Shown here: in pieces, positions 60,969 to 64,000 of the stretch
How the letters are laid out: every line of letters starts with the position of its first letter
Numbering within the stretch: position 1 is the first letter of the stretch
Assembly: GCA_046964515.1 (NCBI GenBank)
Contig: JBKUYM010000001.1
Location: 1 to 64,000 of the forward strand
Direction of reading: 5' to 3'
DNA: 64,000 nt
Source: UMGS1663 sp046964515
Lineage (GTDB): Bacteria; Bacillota; Clostridia; TANB77; CAG-508
The notes under the pieces: model-generated
Seen by the model: the letters and a program-made list of their open reading frames with translations, nothing else
Database searches by the model: none
What the model was told of the DNA's origin: nothing
Translations under genes and position numbers: made by a program

Positions 60969-61844
60969 TTATTTTTCTATTTCTTTTAAAATATTATATA
61001 AAGTATCTTTGATAAATTCTGCTGATGTTAATGGCGCAACTTTTCCTGGAAGAGATAAAGCCCATATAGTTTTTATTCCTGCTTTTTTACTAGCAATTCT
61101 ATCTACCCCTCCTGGATTAGACGCTAGGTCAATAATCAAACAATCTTTATTCAACTTTTTTAATTTTTCTTCATCTAATACAATAGCTGGTATTGTATTG
61201 ATAACAATGTCAAATCTTCCTAATGTTTTATCTAACTCATTTAATCTAACTGGTGTATACCCATAGGCTCTTATCCATGCTAAATCAACATTTTTCCTAG
61301 CTTCGCAATAAACATTAGCTCCTATTCCTTTTAACATATTGGCTAATATTTTTCCTACTCTTCCATAGCCAAGTACTAAAATGTCACTACCGTGTATTGT
61401 TTTGCTAGTCTCTTCCATTGCAATTTGTATGGCACCTTCTGCTGTAGATATGGTATTTAATACGGTTAGTTCTTCTCTGTCTAATAAGTCAATTAAATTG
61501 GCTTTTTTTAAATCTACTAATTCATATAATTCTTTAATATTTCCTGCAATAAAAGTTTTTCCTTCTAAATAGTTTGCTAATTCTTGTAAAGCTACATTTT
61601 GTTCACTAAATGGCGTATTCATATCTATATGGTTGCTAGATAATGGAATAGATCCTATGATTATGTTGGTTTCCCCCATAAATTCTTCTATAGTTGCACA
61701 TTTTTTTACTTCTTTTAATTTTAAAATACTTTCTGCTTTTTCTAAAGCATAAGTAAATACCTCATATCCATCTTTTGCTAACATCTCTACTAATTTTACA
61801 ATTCTTAGGTCTCCACCTATTACACCTATTTTCTGTTTCACCAA
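60969..61844 (-). CDS. dpaA: Dipicolinate synthase subunit A
   Basis: 291 aa. NAD-binding subunit of dipicolinate synthase, expressed in the mother cell to make the spore-core chelator. N-terminal KIGVIGGDLRIVKLVEMLAKDGYEV and Rossmann LVLGYGRVGKILANMLKGIGANVYCEAR are seen. The start is TTG 61844 or GTG 61841, both fitting GGGGAG. Usually dpaA is followed directly by dpaB (spoVFB); here uppP follows, so the flavoprotein subunit must be elsewhere or replaced. Confidence 0.93.
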   Translation of the reverse strand: MVKQKIGVIGGDLRIVKLVEMLAKDGYEVFTYALEKAESILKLKEVKKCATIEEFMGETNIIIGSIPLSSNHIDMNTPFSEQNVALQELANYLEGKTFIAGNIKELYELVDLKKANLIDLLDREELTVLNTISTAEGAIQIAMEETSKTIHGSDILVLGYGRVGKILANMLKGIGANVYCEARKNVDLAWIRAYGYTPVRLNELDKTLGRFDIVINTIPAIVLDEEKLKKLNKDCLIIDLASNPGGVDRIASKKAGIKTIWALSLPGKVAPLTSAEFIKDTLYNILKEIEK

Positions 61845-61908
61845 ACGACACTCCCCTTATTTGTTTATTTTATTTACCTTTTACTATTGTATTATTTTTT
61901 TGCATAAA

Positions 61909-63114
61909 TTATTCTATACCTCGTTCTTTTTGTTCTTTATTTTTTTCTTTCATTTTTCTTATGGCTTTTACGTCATGATGATTTAGGTTTCCTACTAATG
62001 CATTTGTGTTTTCTAAATGGTAGAGGGTTTGTCTTTCTTTTTTGGTTAATGTTTCTTCCTTTGTTTTTTCTTTTTTCTTTTCATTAGTAGGTTTGTTAAT
62101 TTGTTTTAATATGTATTGGAATAATGTTTCTTTTTTTATTTTTTCATAAATCTGTGGTTTTTCTTCTATTGCTTCATTTAAATAGGTTATTGCTTTTGGA
62201 GCATCTCCTTTTAACATTGCAATATATGCTAAAGAATAATAAGAATCTGCTTCTAATTCTCCATCATTTAAAGCTTGCATAAAGTATTGCTGTGCTTCTT
62301 CTAAGTCATTAAAGATTAAAGCAATTTGTCCTAAACTATATTGTGCATGATATAGCATAGAATTTAGCTTGGCTGCTTTTTCGTAATATTCTTTTGCACT
62401 TTGAAAATCATTTAATCTCGTATAAGTCATACCTAAATTGTAATATAAATCATATTCTTCTGGATGATATTTCAAAGCATCTAAATAGATGCTAATTGCT
62501 TCCTTAAAATTTTCTTGTTCATATAAAATATCACCTAATAATAGAGAAGCTTCTATTTGATCTGGTTTCTTTTTTAGTAAATCGGTTAGCATTTTACTAG
62601 CTTCTTGTTTCTTGTCTGTTTCTACTAGTAGCTGTGCTACTTTAAAATAGGCATTATCATCCTTATGATTAATTTCCAAAGCACGTACATATTCTTCAAT
62701 GGCTGTTTCTTTTTTTTCTTCTTTTTCATACATTTGTGCTAACTTTTTATGCCCAAGATAACTATTAGGAATTTTATCAATTAACTTTAAAATAATTTTT
62801 TTGGCTTCTTCTTGTTTTCCTGTGGATAAACAAAATTGTGCCACACTTGTATAAAAAAATTCTGAAAATAGTAATCCTTTTTTTTCCATAAAGATAACTG
62901 CAAGTGGTATGATAATGCAAAATAAATAAGTAATGATAAGGATTGTTATTGGTAAAGTAAACCCTCCAAGTAAGCCTATGAATCCCATAAACATTCCCAA
63001 TGCTTGAATGGCTAATATATAAATATAGTTAGTATCATTCCTTTGTATCATTTTCATAAAAATGATGACAAATAGAGCAAAAGCTAATACATTAAAAATG
63101 ATTCTTTCTACCAT
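61909..63114 (-). CDS. TPR-repeat membrane protein
   Basis: 401 aa. Three N-terminal membrane helices (about 4-20, 28-50, 53-75) then about eight tetratricopeptide repeats (NSYLGHKKLAQMYEKEEKKETAIEEYVRALEIN and on; DLYYNLGMTYTRLNDFQSAKEYYEKAAKLN). A Lys/Glu-rich tail closes it. Probably a scaffold for membrane protein complexes; no closer function is evident. It lies 24 bp after ppa. Confidence 0.82.
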   Translation of the reverse strand: MVERIIFNVLAFALFVIIFMKMIQRNDTNYIYILAIQALGMFMGFIGLLGGFTLPITILIITYLFCIIIPLAVIFMEKKGLLFSEFFYTSVAQFCLSTGKQEEAKKIILKLIDKIPNSYLGHKKLAQMYEKEEKKETAIEEYVRALEINHKDDNAYFKVAQLLVETDKKQEASKMLTDLLKKKPDQIEASLLLGDILYEQENFKEAISIYLDALKYHPEEYDLYYNLGMTYTRLNDFQSAKEYYEKAAKLNSMLYHAQYSLGQIALIFNDLEEAQQYFMQALNDGELEADSYYSLAYIAMLKGDAPKAITYLNEAIEEKPQIYEKIKKETLFQYILKQINKPTNEKKKEKTKEETLTKKERQTLYHLENTNALVGNLNHHDVKAIRKMKEKNKEQKERGIE

Positions 63115-63138
63115 TTTCTTTCTTCCTTATCTTTATTT

Positions 63139-63669
63139 TTATTGCTGAAATTTTTGATTATAATTTTCTATGCATTCTTGGATAATTCTTTCAGCTTCTT
63201 CTCTTCCCATAATTTTATCTACAGAAGTTTGTTTTCCTTCTAATTGTTTGTATACCTCAAAGAAATGCATAATTTCTGCTGAAATATGGGTTGGCACTTC
63301 TGTTATGTCCTTATATTCATTTAAGAATGGATCTTGTTTTGCAACAGCTATGATTTTTTCATCATATTCGTCTCCATCTATCATTTTTAAAACGCCAATA
63401 GGATAAGCTTCTACTAATGCTAATGAAATAATCTTCTCTTGGCATAGTACTAGTACATCTAATGGGTCATGGTCTCCTGCATAAGTTCTTGGAATAAAAC
63501 CATAGTTAGCTGGATAATGTGTTGCTGTATATAGTACGCGGTCTAATCTTAGCATACCTGTTGTTTTATCCAACTCATACTTATTTTTTCCTCCTTTTGA
63601 AATTTCTATTACGGCTATAAAATTATCTTTCTTGATTCTTTCTGGATCGATATCATGCCATATGTTCAT
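63139..63669 (-). CDS. ppa: Inorganic pyrophosphatase, family I
   Basis: 176 aa. Soluble Mg-dependent enzyme driving biosynthesis by hydrolysing PPi. Motifs EISKGGKNKYELDK, YPANYGFIPRTYAGDHDPLDVLVL (metal-site Asp residues) and HFFEVYKQLEGK are visible. Many Clostridia use family II or membrane enzymes instead; family I is clear here. Confidence 0.96.
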   Translation of the reverse strand: MNIWHDIDPERIKKDNFIAVIEISKGGKNKYELDKTTGMLRLDRVLYTATHYPANYGFIPRTYAGDHDPLDVLVLCQEKIISLALVEAYPIGVLKMIDGDEYDEKIIAVAKQDPFLNEYKDITEVPTHISAEIMHFFEVYKQLEGKQTSVDKIMGREEAERIIQECIENYNQKFQQ

Positions 63670-63736
63670 TTTGTCTTCATCCCTTTCTTTTTAATTCTAC
63701 TTATGTCTTTTTCCTTCTTCGACATTTTGTATTCTA

Positions 63737-63764
63737 ATTCTATTATTTTAGGCTAATTTTGCAA
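63737..63764 (-). promoter_or_regulatory. Promoter of ppa
   Basis: On the minus strand this is TTGCAA, a 16-bp spacer and TAGAAT. Confidence 0.55.
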
Positions 63765-63844
63765 AAAAGTCCATACCTATTTAAAAATTTCTTAAATCTT
63801 AAGCTTTCCTTTTGTTCTTTATTGTATTTTATTCTTCTTTATGA

Positions 63845-63880
63845 AAGAAAAAAATCTATTTAAAATAGATTTTTTCTTTC
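63845..63880 (-). terminator. Terminator overlapping the end of the last gene
   Basis: GAAAGAAAAAAATCTATTT pairs with AATAGATTTTTTCTTTC around the stop codon at 63856. Confidence 0.6.
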
Positions 63881-64000
63881 TTATATTTTTGTTGTTTATT
63901 CATTTTTTTTCTTAATCGCTTACATAGTTGATTGAAACCATTTCCAAATATATATCCCATAGATTTGCTAGAGAGATAAGTTTTATCTACTATATAGGTA
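63856..64000 (-). CDS. C-terminal fragment of an unidentified protein (cut by window edge)
   Basis: An open minus-strand frame runs from the edge to TAG 63858-63856, giving 48 codons with a Lys-rich tail, NQLCKRLRKKMNKQQKYKKE. No start or domain is visible, and the family is unknown. A terminator-like hairpin around the stop codon supports a real gene end. Confidence 0.45.
   Translation of the reverse strand, partial: TYIVDKTYLSSKSMGYIFGNGFNQLCKRLRKKMNKQQKYKKEKIYFK

Overview
The window is a strongly AT-rich chromosomal segment of a spore-forming, low-GC Firmicute of class Clostridia. The evidence for this is the pair of alpha/beta small acid-soluble spore proteins, DpaA, BofA, the CtsR-McsA-McsB-ClpC operon, GatCAB with GltX, a seryl T-box and C. 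difficile-like type I-B CRISPR repeats. The overall look (compact minus-strand operons, many prepilin-like genes) suggests an uncultivated gut Clostridia genome. That placement is inference; no rRNA or tRNA was seen.

Layout. Positions 1-4.4 kb hold four pilin-like genes on the minus strand (one cut by the window edge) interrupted by a higher-GC orphan gene. MscL and a heterodimeric ABC exporter follow (4.6-8.8 kb). Next is the rlmN-stp-prkC-rsgA-rpe operon (9-14.6 kb), in which prkC appears frameshifted in its glycine-rich loop. A CDF transporter, an orphan CRISPR array and another pilin-like gene occupy 14.8-17.2 kb. ctsR-mcsA-mcsB-clpC (17.4-22 kb) is preceded by a CtsR box. The 22-34 kb stretch carries a HAD phosphatase, SASP genes, hpf, rpsT, an ABC-2 exporter with hpt, an sdpRI pair and gatCAB. 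The 34-47 kb stretch carries two coiled-coil pilin-like proteins, uvrC, bofA, yaaL, a Na/Ca-exchanger-type carrier, T-box-serS-engB, two paralogous winged-helix genes and gltX. RNase J is at 47-49 kb, and a complete Gram-positive type IV pilus operon spans 49.4-59.7 kb. uppP, dpaA, a TPR membrane protein and ppa close the window.

The most unusual theme is a dispersed family of seven stand-alone pilin-like genes (starts near 166, 1627, 2585, 4358, 17159, 35192, 45676). They share a class III signal and transmembrane helix but carry exchangeable C-terminal parts: phage-tail-fibre-like modules, a long coiled coil, or a formylglycine-generating-enzyme/C-type-lectin-like domain. None has Glu at mature position 5. 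Six of the seven are preceded by the same 42-bp element, ACATAA-N5-ATTGARAA-N16-GAAAATR with invariant spacing. Four carry a second, near-identical promoter with an AACCAA core. This looks like a coordinately controlled repertoire of surface adhesins or receptor-binding tips that may be processed by, or displayed on, the type IV pilus machine encoded at 49-60 kb. The pilus operon also ends in a 34-codon mini-prepilin.
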